In this document: piece by piece, positions 1 through 7,133 of the stretch
Layout: every line of letters starts with the position of its first letter
Position numbering within the stretch: position 1 is the first letter of the stretch
DNA from: Boseongicola sp.
Lineage (GTDB): Bacteria > Pseudomonadota > Alphaproteobacteria > Rhodobacterales > Rhodobacteraceae
Direction: 5' to 3'
DNA length: 12,284 nt
Assembly (NCBI GenBank): GCA_013042895.1
Contig: JABDPD010000321.1
Location: 1 to 12,284, forward strand
Program-made: the position numbers and the translations under genes
Notes under the pieces: generated by a model
Told to the model about the DNA's origin: nothing
Database searches by the model: none
Seen by the model: the letters and a program-made list of their open reading frames with translations, nothing else

Positions 1-625
1 AGCGACGAACGGCGATGCGCGCGTCTTTGATGCGGTGATGTTTGCCACGGGGCGTGCGCCGAATTCGCATGGCCTCGGGCTTCAGGCCCTTGGTGTTGAG
101 ATTAACCGGCGCGGTGCGATTGAGGTGGATGATTATTCAAAGACGGCTGTCGATAATATCTATGCCATTGGCGATGTGACCGACCGCATTCAACTGACGC
201 CTGTCGCCATTCGTGAGGGCATGGCTTTCACGGAGACCGTTTACAAAAACAACCCGACGAAACCCGACCATGAGCTTGTGGCCTCGGCGGTGTTTACACA
301 GCCCGAATTGGGCACGGTGGGTCTGACAGAAGAGCAAGCGCGCGAGATTGAGCCGATTGATGTCTACTGCACATCCTTCCGCCCCATGCGCTCCGCCTTT
401 GCCGGAAGCCCTGATCGCGTTTTGATGAAATTGGTGGTCTCGAAAGAATCCCGCGTGGTTCTGGGCTGTCAGATCGTCGCAGAGGGCGCGGGTGAGCTTA
501 TTCAGATGGTGGGCATCGCTATTAAGGCGGGCCTCACAAAAGAAGACTTCGATCGGACCTGTGCGGTCCATCCGACCATGTCGGAAGAACTTGTAACGAT
601 GCAAAACCCTGTCAGAAGCGCTTGA
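1..625 (+). CDS. gor: Glutathione-disulfide reductase, 3' part (5' end outside window)
   Basis: This is the C-terminal part of an NADPH-dependent flavoprotein that reduces oxidised glutathione in the cytoplasm. The reading frame is open from base 2 and ends with TGA at 623-625, so about 207 residues are visible; the family is usually 450-460 aa. The NADPH-domain end 'ATGRAPN' comes first, followed by the FAD-contacting 'YAIGDVTDRIQLTPVAI', and then the dimerisation domain. The catalytic His-Glu pair lies in 'HPTMSEE' (His at 569-571, Glu at 584-586). The residue after HPT is Met, where the animal and enterobacterial enzymes have Ser. The redox-active CxxxxC disulfide would lie upstream of the window. 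The dimerisation-domain motifs and the QLTPVAI motif favour glutathione reductase over dihydrolipoamide or mercuric reductase. hflK follows 71 nt downstream on the same strand, so read-through is possible, but the two functions are unrelated. Confidence 0.9.
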   Translation, partial: ATNGDARVFDAVMFATGRAPNSHGLGLQALGVEINRRGAIEVDDYSKTAVDNIYAIGDVTDRIQLTPVAIREGMAFTETVYKNNPTKPDHELVASAVFTQPELGTVGLTEEQAREIEPIDVYCTSFRPMRSAFAGSPDRVLMKLVVSKESRVVLGCQIVAEGAGELIQMVGIAIKAGLTKEDFDRTCAVHPTMSEELVTMQNPVRSA

Positions 626-664
626 AAAACACGGCTCAAGGCTACAACTAGCCTTGCAAGCGCT
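617..664 (+). other. Imperfect long hairpin between gor and hflK
   Basis: Two perfect 8-bp inverted repeats are nested. The inner stem is CAAGGCTA (637-644) pairing with TAGCCTTG (649-656) around a CAAC loop. The outer stem is AGCGCTTG (617-624) pairing with CAAGCGCT (657-664). The two right arms abut; the left arms are separated by a 12-nt bulge, 625-636. The outer left arm includes the end of gor and the first two bases of its stop. The stem is followed by AAAAAACGG on the + strand, not by a T run, so it is not a standard intrinsic terminator for gor. It could be an mRNA 3'-end stabiliser, a processing site, or a Rho-linked end. The pairing is seen directly; the function is inferred. Confidence 0.45.
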
Positions 665-696
665 AAAAAACGGACAAAACAAGGAAATGACCTTTC

Positions 697-1863
697 ATGG
701 CCAATAATAATGGCGGACCTTGGGGCGGCGGCTCCGGCGGAGGTGGATCAAACGGCGGCGGAGACGACGACGATCGTCGCCCAGGCCGGCGACCCGGACA
801 ACAGGACGGGCCGCAGATCCCCGAGATTGATGAGATTATGAAGAAAGGCCAGGAGCAACTGCGCGTCCTTATGGGCGGTCGTGGCGGCGGCAATGGTCCG
901 GTGAACGGCGGTGGCGGAGGTGGCGAAGGCCCCAAGCTGACCCGCGGCACCATCGGGCTTGGCCTTGTGGCAGTTGTAGCACTTTGGGCGTTCCAGTCGT
1001 TCTACACAGTGCGCCCGGAAGAGCAGTCGGTTGAATTGTTCCTCGGTGAATTCTCCGAGATCGGCAATCCCGGCCTGAACTTCGCACCTTGGCCGCTGGT
1101 CACAGCCGAAGTCATCCCGGTCACACGAGAGCAATCCGAAGACATCGGCACGGGCCGCTCCGGTTCCTCCGGTGGCGACGGCCTCATGTTGACGACCGAC
1201 GAGAACATCATCGACATCGACTTCCAGGTGGTTTGGAACATCAACGACCCCGCGAAGTTCCTTTTCAACCTGCGCGATCCGGAACAAACTGTTCGGTCCG
1301 TGTCAGAATCAGCGATGCGCGAGATCGTCGCCGGCAGCGAATTGGCGCCGATCCTGAACCGTGATCGAGGTCAGGTGGAACAGGATGCCTTCACGCTGAT
1401 CCAGACCACGCTCGACAGCTATGACGCCGGCATCAACATCATCCGTGTCAACCTCGACAAGGCCGACCCTCCGCGCGAAGTGATCGACAGCTTCCGCGAA
1501 GTTCAGGCAGCGGAACAGGAACGTGACCGTTTGGAGCGTCAGGCGGACGCCTACGCCAACCGTGTGGTCGCTGGTGCTCGTGGTGAAGCTGCGCAGGTTC
1601 TGGAAGAATCCGAGGCCTACCGCGCCCGCGTTGTGAACGAAGCACAGGGTGAGGCAAGTCGCTTTACGGCCGTTTTGGAGGAATACCAACAAGCGCCGGA
1701 AGTTACACGCCGTCGTCTATATATCGAAACACTTGAGAAGGTACTTGGCGATATCGACAAGATCATTCTCGACGAAAACCGTGGCGGTGATGGCGGTCAG
1801 GGCGTGGTGCCTTACCTGCCCCTAAACGATCTGCGTCGCACTCCATCGACGGGAGGTAACTGA
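697..1863 (+). CDS. hflK: FtsH protease activity modulator HflK
   Basis: HflK is the larger subunit of the membrane HflKC complex, which surrounds the FtsH AAA protease and limits its action on membrane and regulatory substrates. The protein has 388 aa. Residues 1-80 form a Gly-rich, low-complexity N-terminal cytoplasmic region with a run of four Asp at 23-26 followed by an Arg/Pro stretch. One transmembrane helix lies at about 85-103. It is followed by the SPFH/band-7 domain, which starts near 'YTVRPEEQSVELFLG', and then by an Ala/Glu/Arg-rich coiled-coil segment at about 265-330 ('VQAAEQERDRLERQADAYANR' type). This architecture and the Gly-rich start are typical of HflK. The ATG is preceded by AAGGA at 681-685, an 11-nt spacer. 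hflC begins two bases after the stop codon starts to close (stop 1861-1863, next ATG 1865), so the two are cotranscribed and probably translationally coupled. Confidence 0.96.
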   Translation: MANNNGGPWGGGSGGGGSNGGGDDDDRRPGRRPGQQDGPQIPEIDEIMKKGQEQLRVLMGGRGGGNGPVNGGGGGGEGPKLTRGTIGLGLVAVVALWAFQSFYTVRPEEQSVELFLGEFSEIGNPGLNFAPWPLVTAEVIPVTREQSEDIGTGRSGSSGGDGLMLTTDENIIDIDFQVVWNINDPAKFLFNLRDPEQTVRSVSESAMREIVAGSELAPILNRDRGQVEQDAFTLIQTTLDSYDAGINIIRVNLDKADPPREVIDSFREVQAAEQERDRLERQADAYANRVVAGARGEAAQVLEESEAYRARVVNEAQGEASRFTAVLEEYQQAPEVTRRRLYIETLEKVLGDIDKIILDENRGGDGGQGVVPYLPLNDLRRTPSTGGN

Positions 1864-1864
1864 T

Positions 1865-2746
1865 ATGCGCGCTGGAACAATTATTCTTGTCGCAGGTGTT
1901 GCGGGCGTGATTGCGCTTTTATCGTCACTGTTCATCGTGGACGAACGCGAGAAAGCTCTTGTCCTTCAGTTCGGCCAAATCCGCGACGTAAAGGAAGACC
2001 CGGGATTGGCGTTTAAAATCCCGTTCATTCAAGAAGTTGTGCGCTATGACGACCGTATCTTGTCGCTCGACACGCCGCCCATCGAAGTTACGCCATCGGA
2101 CGATCGTCGTCTCGTCGTAGACGCCTTTGCGCGCTACCGGATCGCCGATGTGATTCAGTTCCGCCAAGCGGTTGGTGTCGGAGGCCTTCGCGCTGCCGAG
2201 GACCGTCTGGCCTCGATCCTACAAACCCAAATCCGGGCTGTTCTGGGTTCGGAGGGTGTGACATCAAACACCATTTTGTCATCGGATCGTGCAAGCCTGA
2301 TGGTGCGCATTCGTGACCTCGCTCAGCTTCGTGCAGCGGCGATTGGTCTTGATGTCGTCGACGTGCGGCTGAAGCAAACCAACCTGCCCGACCAGAACTT
2401 GGATGCGACCTTCGCGCGGATGCGTGCAGAACGTGAACGGGAAGCAGCGGACGAAGTCGCACGCGGTGAAGAAGCCGCCCAGCGTGTTCGTGCGCAAGCG
2501 GATCGTACGGTTGTCGAACTGGTCTCGGAAGCAAATCGCGAAAGCGAGATTGTCCGTGGTGAGGCCGACGCTGAACGCAACTCGATTTTTGCCGACGCCT
2601 ATGGTGCAGATAGCGAATTCTTCCGTTTCTACCGCTCCCTCTCCGCATATGAAAACGCGCTCAAGGGCTCGAACTCGACTATGGTGATCTCACCTGACAG
2701 CGAGTTCTTCGAGTTCCTGAAATCAGACGGTGGCATCGCAAACTGA
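1865..2746 (+). CDS. hflC: Protease modulator HflC
   Basis: HflC is the partner subunit of HflK in the inner-membrane complex that binds FtsH. The protein has 293 aa, close to the usual family length. An N-terminal transmembrane helix lies at about residues 5-24. The SPFH/band-7 domain begins with 'VDEREKALVLQFGQI', the hallmark opening of HflC, and a charged coiled-coil region at about 180-240 is rich in Arg, Glu and Ala ('MRAEREREAADEVARGEEA'). The C-terminal 'FFRFYRSLSAYENAL' is the conserved closing segment of the family. The gene starts 1 nt after the hflK stop and its own TGA (2744-2746) overlaps the next ATG by one base (TGATG). Both junctions indicate one operon and a fixed subunit ratio. 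Confidence 0.97.
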   Translation: MRAGTIILVAGVAGVIALLSSLFIVDEREKALVLQFGQIRDVKEDPGLAFKIPFIQEVVRYDDRILSLDTPPIEVTPSDDRRLVVDAFARYRIADVIQFRQAVGVGGLRAAEDRLASILQTQIRAVLGSEGVTSNTILSSDRASLMVRIRDLAQLRAAAIGLDVVDVRLKQTNLPDQNLDATFARMRAEREREAADEVARGEEAAQRVRAQADRTVVELVSEANRESEIVRGEADAERNSIFADAYGADSEFFRFYRSLSAYENALKGSNSTMVISPDSEFFEFLKSDGGIAN

Positions 2747-2934
2747 TGACAACGCTATTACTAGGTCTTGGCCTGGTTCTTGTTTTCGAGGGGCTGGTGT
2801 TCGCGCTGGCCCCTTCGCGTTTGGAAGAGCTAATCAAGATCATCGCAGACACGCCTATTGAGACACGCCGCGCTTATGGTCTGGCGGCCATTGCCATCGG
2901 CGTTCTTCTGGTCTGGCTTTCTGGCGGGGTCTAG
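2746..2934 (+). CDS. DUF2065 (YjeT-like) small membrane protein
   Basis: This is a 62-aa protein with two predicted transmembrane helices, at about 3-22 and 44-60, separated by an amphipathic stretch holding 'PSRLEELIKIIADTPIETRR'. Size, order of helices and the 'RR.YGL.A...G..L.W' C-terminal half match the DUF2065 family, to which E. coli YjeT belongs. Members commonly follow hflC in proteobacteria. The start ATG overlaps the hflC stop in TGATG, so translation is likely coupled. The function is unknown; its position suggests a small partner of the HflKC-FtsH complex, which is inference only. In many relatives a DegP/Do-type periplasmic protease follows at this point, but none is present here. 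The stop codon lies in CTAG, which also supplies the stop of the convergent gene. Confidence 0.88.
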   Translation: MTTLLLGLGLVLVFEGLVFALAPSRLEELIKIIADTPIETRRAYGLAAIAIGVLLVWLSGGV

Positions 2935-3182
2935 TCTTGCGGCTGCGATGAAATAGCTGCCTTTTCAACGGCTTCTCCAGCCTGATACTTGTCCAGAAGC
3001 CGAGACGCGCGTATCTCGGCCTTTCGGATACGCACTGCCGTCGTATAGGCCTCCTGCAACGTCGGAGACAGCGCACCGATCTCGTCGGCGGTACGCTTTT
3101 CGATAGTCTCATCACCGGTCTTTTCGACCAGATCCAGCGCGCGTTTCGCCAATCCGTCCGCGATATCTTCCAGCTTTGACAT
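2931..3182 (-). CDS. Small hypothetical helical protein
   Basis: This 83-aa, cytoplasmic-looking protein is rich in Ala, Glu, Lys and Arg, with no Cys, no signal peptide and no membrane segment. Most of it should be alpha-helical ('LADGLAKRALDLVEKTGDET'-like start and 'TAVRIRKAEIRASRLLDKY' near residues 48-66). I do not recognise the family. Support for it as a real gene is a GGGAG ribosome-binding site (minus strand, bases 3191-3195) 8 nt before the ATG, a position that exactly fills the gap between the hfl operon and sdaA, and a stop that abuts the convergent gene through a shared CTAG. It is divergent from sdaA with about 160 nt between the two starts. A role cannot be assigned. Confidence 0.7.
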   Translation of the reverse strand: MSKLEDIADGLAKRALDLVEKTGDETIEKRTADEIGALSPTLQEAYTTAVRIRKAEIRASRLLDKYQAGEAVEKAAISSQPQD

Positions 3183-3343
3183 GTCGACTGCTCCCGACGA
3201 TCTTCAATTGTGTCATCTATAGAACGCACCCGCGACGCTGGCGAGAGGGCGCGCGCCGAAAAAGGCGCACCGAGTGCCGCTGTCGGGTCTTCTTGGGTAC
3301 CATGAACCATGGCATAGCTACAATTGTCAGGAGAATTGCGCCC
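3183..3343. promoter_or_regulatory. Divergent upstream region of the small gene and sdaA
   Basis: These 161 bases lie between two divergent starts and so should hold both promoters. On the right side AGGAG (3329-3333) sits 10 nt before the sdaA ATG. On the left side GGGAG on the minus strand serves the small gene. A GC-only palindrome GGCGCGCGCC lies at 3248-3257. I could not pick out a convincing -35/-10 pair on either strand, so no promoter position is given. Confidence 0.35.
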
Positions 3344-4717
3344 ATGTTCCTCTCAGTGTTCGACATGTTCAAAGTCGGGGTCGGCCCGTCATCGTCCCAC
3401 ACGATGGGGCCAATGGTGGCCGCGGCGCGCTTTCTAGATCAATTGCGTGCCTCTCCCTTCACGGTGAAGGGGCTGCGTGCGTCGCTCCATGGTTCCCTCG
3501 CCTTCACCGGCGTCGGTCACGCAACGGATCGCGCCGTAATCCTCGGCTTGGCGGGTTTTCTTCCAGACGCATACGACGCCCAGAAGGCAGAGCAAGCTCT
3601 GGTTGGTATCAGGGAGACAAAAACCGTTTCGCCAGAAGGCCTTGGCTCTCTCCGCTTTGATCCAAACGCCGACCTTTTGTTCGATTACGGAGCGCCCCTG
3701 CCCGGTCACGCTAATGGCCTGATCCTCATGGCGACAGACGCTCAGGGCGACGTCATCTTGCAAGAGACATTCTATTCCGTCGGCGGTGGCTTTGTTCTGA
3801 CCGAGGCCGAGTTGGCAAAAGGCAAAGACACCGACGACGGCGCGCCGGTCCCCCACCCGTTCAAGTCCGCCGCCGAGATGCTGGAAATGTGCGCAAAATC
3901 CGGCATGAGCATCGCGGACCTCAAACGCGAAAACGAGCTTTCCCGACGCAACGCCGACGCGTTGCAGACCGGTATGATGCGCATATGGGAGGTCATGAAA
4001 GGCTGCATGGACCGCGGTCTCGAGCAGGACGGCATCTTGCCTGGTGGCCTGAAAGTAAAACGCCGCGCCGCCGGAATTCGCCGGGCCCTGGAGGAAGAGC
4101 GCGGCCGCAACCTCACAGCCCCGCATGTGATCAACGACTGGATCAGCGTCTATGCTATGGCCGTGAACGAAGAAAACGCCGGCGGCGGACAGGTCGTGAC
4201 TGCCCCGACAAACGGCGCGGCAGGCGTCATTCCCGCAACTATCCGCTACTGGCTCGAGCACGTCCCCGGCGCACGCGAAGCAGACGTCGGAACCTTTCTT
4301 TTGACGGCTGCCGCCATCGGTGGGCTCGTCAAGTTCAACGCCTCCATCTCGGGCGCGGAGTGCGGCTGTCAGGCCGAGGTCGGCTCTGCCTCCGCCATGG
4401 CCGCTGCTGGCCTCGCCGCCGTACTAGGCGGTACCCCTCAGCACATTGAAAATGCGGCGGAAATCGCGCTGGAGCACCACCTTGGCATGACTTGCGATCC
4501 GGTCAAAGGCCTCGTTCAGGTGCCATGTATTGAGCGAAACGGACTTGGTGCAATCAAGGCCGTCTCCGCTGCCTCACTGGCGCTCCGTGGCGATGGCACG
4601 CACTTTGTACCTTTGGATTCCGCAATCGAGACCATGCGTCAGACAGGCGAGGACATGAGCGAGAAATACAAGGAAACGGCACTTGGCGGTCTCGCCGTGA
4701 ACATCCCAAACTGTTGA
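3344..4717 (+). CDS. sdaA: L-serine ammonia-lyase (iron-sulfur, single chain)
   Basis: This enzyme deaminates L-serine to pyruvate and ammonia using an oxygen-sensitive [4Fe-4S] cluster. The protein has 457 aa, the normal size of the single-chain type. The chosen ATG gives '[19 protein letters not shown]', the conserved family start, and has AGGAG at 3329-3333; the frame is open further upstream but the extra 56 residues look like non-coding translation. The N-terminal beta domain carries the 'GPSSSHT' loop (residues 15-21). The catalytic alpha domain has '[12 protein letters not shown]' and the cluster ligands Cys342, Cys384 and Cys395 in '[13 protein letters not shown]' and '[16 protein letters not shown]'. 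The last residue is Cys457, in '..AVNIPNC'; in the Legionella enzyme the equivalent terminal Cys reaches into the active site as an internal inhibitor. The gene stands alone and converges with the rib-nusB operon. Confidence 0.96.
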   Translation: MFLSVFDMFKVGVGPSSSHTMGPMVAAARFLDQLRASPFTVKGLRASLHGSLAFTGVGHATDRAVILGLAGFLPDAYDAQKAEQALVGIRETKTVSPEGLGSLRFDPNADLLFDYGAPLPGHANGLILMATDAQGDVILQETFYSVGGGFVLTEAELAKGKDTDDGAPVPHPFKSAAEMLEMCAKSGMSIADLKRENELSRRNADALQTGMMRIWEVMKGCMDRGLEQDGILPGGLKVKRRAAGIRRALEEERGRNLTAPHVINDWISVYAMAVNEENAGGGQVVTAPTNGAAGVIPATIRYWLEHVPGAREADVGTFLLTAAAIGGLVKFNASISGAECGCQAEVGSASAMAAAGLAAVLGGTPQHIENAAEIALEHHLGMTCDPVKGLVQVPCIERNGLGAIKAVSAASLALRGDGTHFVPLDSAIETMRQTGEDMSEKYKETALGGLAVNIPNC

Positions 4718-4934
4718 AACACCGGACACCCGCTTAACTTCATCCCAAAACTTTGCTGTCACTGTCTCTTGCCGCAAAGGTTAAGAATGTCCAAACCGTC
4801 CGCACGGTCGCACCGACGCAGTACCGACGTGATACCGACGTACTACCGACGGATCAAAATTACAATAAACTGTTCTATATTAAATATTTAACTACTGAAC
4901 CTAAAGCATTTTCCGCAAAGACAGACGCCCACAC
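4718..4934. other. Convergent intergenic region, sdaA / nusB
   Basis: This is 217 bases with no credible gene. It ends two converging transcription units, yet no clear stem plus T-run terminator is visible for either. It holds a small inverted repeat ACCGT-CCGC-ACGGT (4795-4808), then four phased ACCGACG boxes (4812-4851), and then a strongly AT-rich stretch (about 4855-4915) containing the 12-base palindrome TTAAATATTTAA (4880-4891). The change from GC-rich boxes to AT-rich DNA over a few tens of bases is unlike the surrounding coding sequence. Confidence 0.6.
4812..4855. repeat. Four tandem 11-bp repeats, ACCGACGnnnn
   Basis: The 7-mer ACCGACG occurs at 4812, 4823, 4834 and 4845, exactly 11 bases apart each time. 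Copies two to four are preceded by T, giving TACCGACG, and copies two and three continue as ACCGACGT. An 11-bp spacing puts each box near the same face of the DNA helix, which would suit cooperative binding of a protein. I do not recognise the motif. The repeat is seen directly; any role is unknown. Confidence 0.8.
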
Positions 4935-5393
4935 CTAAAAGGCCTCGGGCTTCGCTTCACGTGCCATATGATCAAGGACAGCATTCACGAATTTCGGCTC
5001 CCGCCCATCTGGAAAGAACGCTTTCGCTACATCTACAAACTCGGTGATCACAACTTTCGGAGGCGCCTCCCCCTCGACCAGCTCCGCCCCAGCCGCCCGA
5101 AAGAGCGCGCGAAGCGTAGGATCAATGCGATCAATCGGCCACTTCGCAACCAATCCGCGATCTGTCATCTGATCGATTTTCGCCTGAAAATTCACGGCAT
5201 CTTCGATCAAACGTTCAAAAAGGGTAACGTCCCCCTCCGCCAGTTCGACACCGTCGTACTCCGCACCAAACCGATGCGTTTCAAACTCCTCGCGGATCGC
5301 CTCAACCGTTTGGCTGGAGGCTTCCATCTGAAACAGAGCCTGCACTGCATAGAGCCGCGCAGCCGATTTCATTTGCCGTTTTGTCGTGGTCAT
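4935..5393 (-). CDS. nusB: Transcription antitermination factor NusB
   Basis: NusB binds boxA RNA with NusE (ribosomal protein S10) and supports antitermination, mainly of rRNA operons. The protein has 152 aa, within the family range, and is all-helical. The N-terminal 'KSAARLYAVQALFQME' (residues 9-24) is the conserved RNA-binding arginine helix, with Arg13. The C-terminal half has 'IDRIDPTLRALFRAAGAEL' and the closing 'VITEFVDVAKAFFPDGREPKFVNAVLD', which are the strongest family signatures. The ATG overlaps the ribH stop by 4 nt in ATGA, so it is the last gene of the rib operon; ribH-nusB is a widely conserved pair. The stop is TAG at 4935-4937. Confidence 0.96.
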   Translation of the reverse strand: MTTTKRQMKSAARLYAVQALFQMEASSQTVEAIREEFETHRFGAEYDGVELAEGDVTLFERLIEDAVNFQAKIDQMTDRGLVAKWPIDRIDPTLRALFRAAGAELVEGEAPPKVVITEFVDVAKAFFPDGREPKFVNAVLDHMAREAKPEAF

Positions 5394-5929
5394 GCGGTCG
5401 TTGGTCCCTCGCTGTCACCGGCCAGAAGAATGTCCTGAGTGAAACCAACTTTTGCCTTTGGCTGACCGAACCTTCGAGCCAATGCGATCAGGTGCAACGC
5501 AGCCGCCGCCGCTCCCCCTGCAGTGTCCAAACGGTCGGCATCCGCACGCTCTTCCGCCTGATCCATATTCTCAACCGTGATAATACCATTTCCCACCGCA
5601 ACCCCTTGAAGTCCAAGCAGCATCAAGCCTCGTGCGCTTTCGTTGACCACCACATCATAGTGGCTGGTGCGGCCGCGAATAACGCAGCCGAGCGCTACAA
5701 AGCCGTCGAAGTTGGACATACGGTGCGCCAATGAGACGGCTGCCGGAATTTCCAGTGATCCGGGCACTTCAATGGTTTCGTGGGCGGCACCTGCCTCCTC
5801 CAAAACACCGCGCGCCGAGGCAAGCTGAGCGTTAGAGACCTTCGTGTAGTATGGCGCGATCACGATCGCGACTTTCACCGGGTCGGCGAAGTTTGGCAGA
5901 CCCATATCGTTATCGGAATGCCCGGCCAT
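5390..5929 (-). CDS. ribH: 6,7-dimethyl-8-ribityllumazine synthase
   Basis: This enzyme condenses 5-amino-6-ribitylamino-uracil with 3,4-dihydroxy-2-butanone 4-phosphate to give lumazine, the substrate of riboflavin synthase. The protein has 179 aa from the ATG at 5929; the core family is about 155 aa and there is an N-terminal extension. Substrate-binding motifs are 'VPGSLEIP' (55-62) and 'GCVIRGRTSHYD' (81-92), with the catalytic His90. The usual Glu after IRG is Arg here. 'ITVENMDQAEERA' is the expected third motif. The ATG overlaps the ribBX stop by one base (TGATG) and has GGAG 8 nt upstream. A TTG at 5932 is in frame but lies too close to that site. The stop overlaps nusB by 4 nt. Confidence 0.95.
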   Translation of the reverse strand: MAGHSDNDMGLPNFADPVKVAIVIAPYYTKVSNAQLASARGVLEEAGAAHETIEVPGSLEIPAAVSLAHRMSNFDGFVALGCVIRGRTSHYDVVVNESARGLMLLGLQGVAVGNGIITVENMDQAEERADADRLDTAGGAAAAALHLIALARRFGQPKAKVGFTQDILLAGDSEGPTTA

Positions 5930-7053
5930 CAACCAATCTCCGAGATTTTTCGTGTGCCCACGATTTCTAAGCCGTAAGCGTCCAAACCGACGATCTTTGG
6001 CTGCGGTGAATTGGTTAACAGAATAAGTTCACTAAGGTTCAAGGACGACAGAATTTGCGCCCCCAGCCCGTACTGACGAAGCGTCTGAGGCGACACGCTA
6101 TCATCCTTCACAATCTTCATCGTCGTATCACGCAAAAGCACCAATACACCCCGGCCCTCTTCGGCGATAAGCTTCATCGCATCGCCAAATTCACCCGTCC
6201 GCCCTTTCGGCCCAAGCCCGATCACATCGAGGATCGGATCAAGTGCATGCATGCGAACCAGAACAGGTTCCGGCCCAGAAATATCGCCTTTAATCAGTAC
6301 GATATGGTCATCACCATGGGCGTTGTCCGTATAGATGCGCATCTTCCAGTCGCCGCCAAATTCCGAAGTAACATCTTCTTCACTGGTGACAGCAACGAGG
6401 TTGTCATGGCGCCTGCGATACGCAATCAAATCGCTGATCGTACCGATCTTCAAGTTGTGCTTCTGGGCGAAGGCCACAAGGTCCGGAAGGCGGCTCATGG
6501 TACCGTCTTCGTTCATGATCTCGCAGATTACGCCCGCCGGATTTAGTCCAGCCAATCGCGACACATCCACCGCGGCTTCCGTATGCCCGGCGCGAACTAA
6601 CACGCCCCCATCGCGGGCTCGCAATGGGAAGACGTGGCCGGGTGAAGCGATATCCTGCGACGTCTTTGACGCGTCGATTGCCACAGCCACGGTACGGGCA
6701 CGGTCGTGCGCCGAAATGCCGGTCGTAACCCCTTCGCGCGCTTCGATCGACACAGTGAATGCAGTCTCGTGGCGCGACGAGTTATGGGAGGACATGAGCG
6801 GTAAACCAAGCGCATCGCAGCGTTCGCCAGGCAACGTAAGGCAGATTAGCCCCCGCCCGTATGTCGCCATAAAGTTAATAGCTTCGGGCGTTGCCATCTG
6901 CGCGGGAATAACCAGGTCGCCCTCGTTCTCGCGGTCTTCATGGTCCACAAGAATAAACATGCGGCCGTTACGTGCGTCCTCGAGTATTTCCTCGACAGAC
7001 GACACTGCATCACGCCAATTTTCTTCGATAGGTCCAGCGGTTTCAAAAGTCAT
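5929..7053 (-). CDS. ribB: DHBP synthase with degenerate GTP cyclohydrolase II domain (RibBX type)
   Basis: The N-terminal domain makes 3,4-dihydroxy-2-butanone 4-phosphate from ribulose 5-phosphate for lumazine synthesis. The protein has 374 aa. Its active-site motifs are intact: 'DHEDRENEGD' (37-46), 'SSHNSSRHETAFTVSIEA', '[22 protein letters not shown]' and 'CEIMNEDG'. The C-terminal half, from about residue 200, is related to GTP cyclohydrolase II: it keeps 'IAEEGRGVLVLLRD' and 'LRQYGLGAQIL'. It has lost the zinc-binding 'ECLTGD...RCDCG' and contains no cysteine at all, so it should not hydrolyse GTP. Such RibBX variants are known in Proteobacteria. The ATG at 7053 ('MTFET') is preferred; an ATG at 7086 would add 11 residues, and neither has a good Shine-Dalgarno. 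It overlaps ribH by 1 nt. Confidence 0.92.
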   Translation of the reverse strand: MTFETAGPIEENWRDAVSSVEEILEDARNGRMFILVDHEDRENEGDLVIPAQMATPEAINFMATYGRGLICLTLPGERCDALGLPLMSSHNSSRHETAFTVSIEAREGVTTGISAHDRARTVAVAIDASKTSQDIASPGHVFPLRARDGGVLVRAGHTEAAVDVSRLAGLNPAGVICEIMNEDGTMSRLPDLVAFAQKHNLKIGTISDLIAYRRRHDNLVAVTSEEDVTSEFGGDWKMRIYTDNAHGDDHIVLIKGDISGPEPVLVRMHALDPILDVIGLGPKGRTGEFGDAMKLIAEEGRGVLVLLRDTTMKIVKDDSVSPQTLRQYGLGAQILSSLNLSELILLTNSPQPKIVGLDAYGLEIVGTRKISEIG

Positions 7054-7133
7054 GGGTTTGGTCCGGTTCAGCTTGCGCCAGCGCATACCGTAAGGCTAAC
7101 CCGAAGACCAGAGGCAAGCTGGACATCGCGTCG

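Noticed and set aside
663..953. Proline-rich open frame on the minus strand opposite hflK
   Set aside because: It is the reverse reading of the Gly-rich hflK N-terminus; Gly codons read as Pro on the other strand.
2855..3310. 151-codon minus-strand frame spanning the small gene and the intergenic region
   Set aside because: It overlaps two better supported genes, is Arg-rich in the way of out-of-frame GC-rich DNA, and has no ribosome-binding site.
3176..3343. N-terminal extension of the serine dehydratase to an upstream in-frame start (56 extra residues)
   Set aside because: The extension reads as random basic sequence, overlaps the start of the small minus-strand gene, and the family's conserved start [10 protein letters not shown] with its own AGGAG begins at 3344.
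4812..4855. CRISPR array or replication iterons
   Set aside because: Units are only 11 bp with no spacers, so not CRISPR; no replication initiator gene is near, so iterons cannot be supported.
4753..4938. 61-codon plus-strand frame over the 11-bp repeats
   Set aside because: Its composition follows the repeats and the AT-rich tract, it resembles no protein, and it lacks a Shine-Dalgarno.
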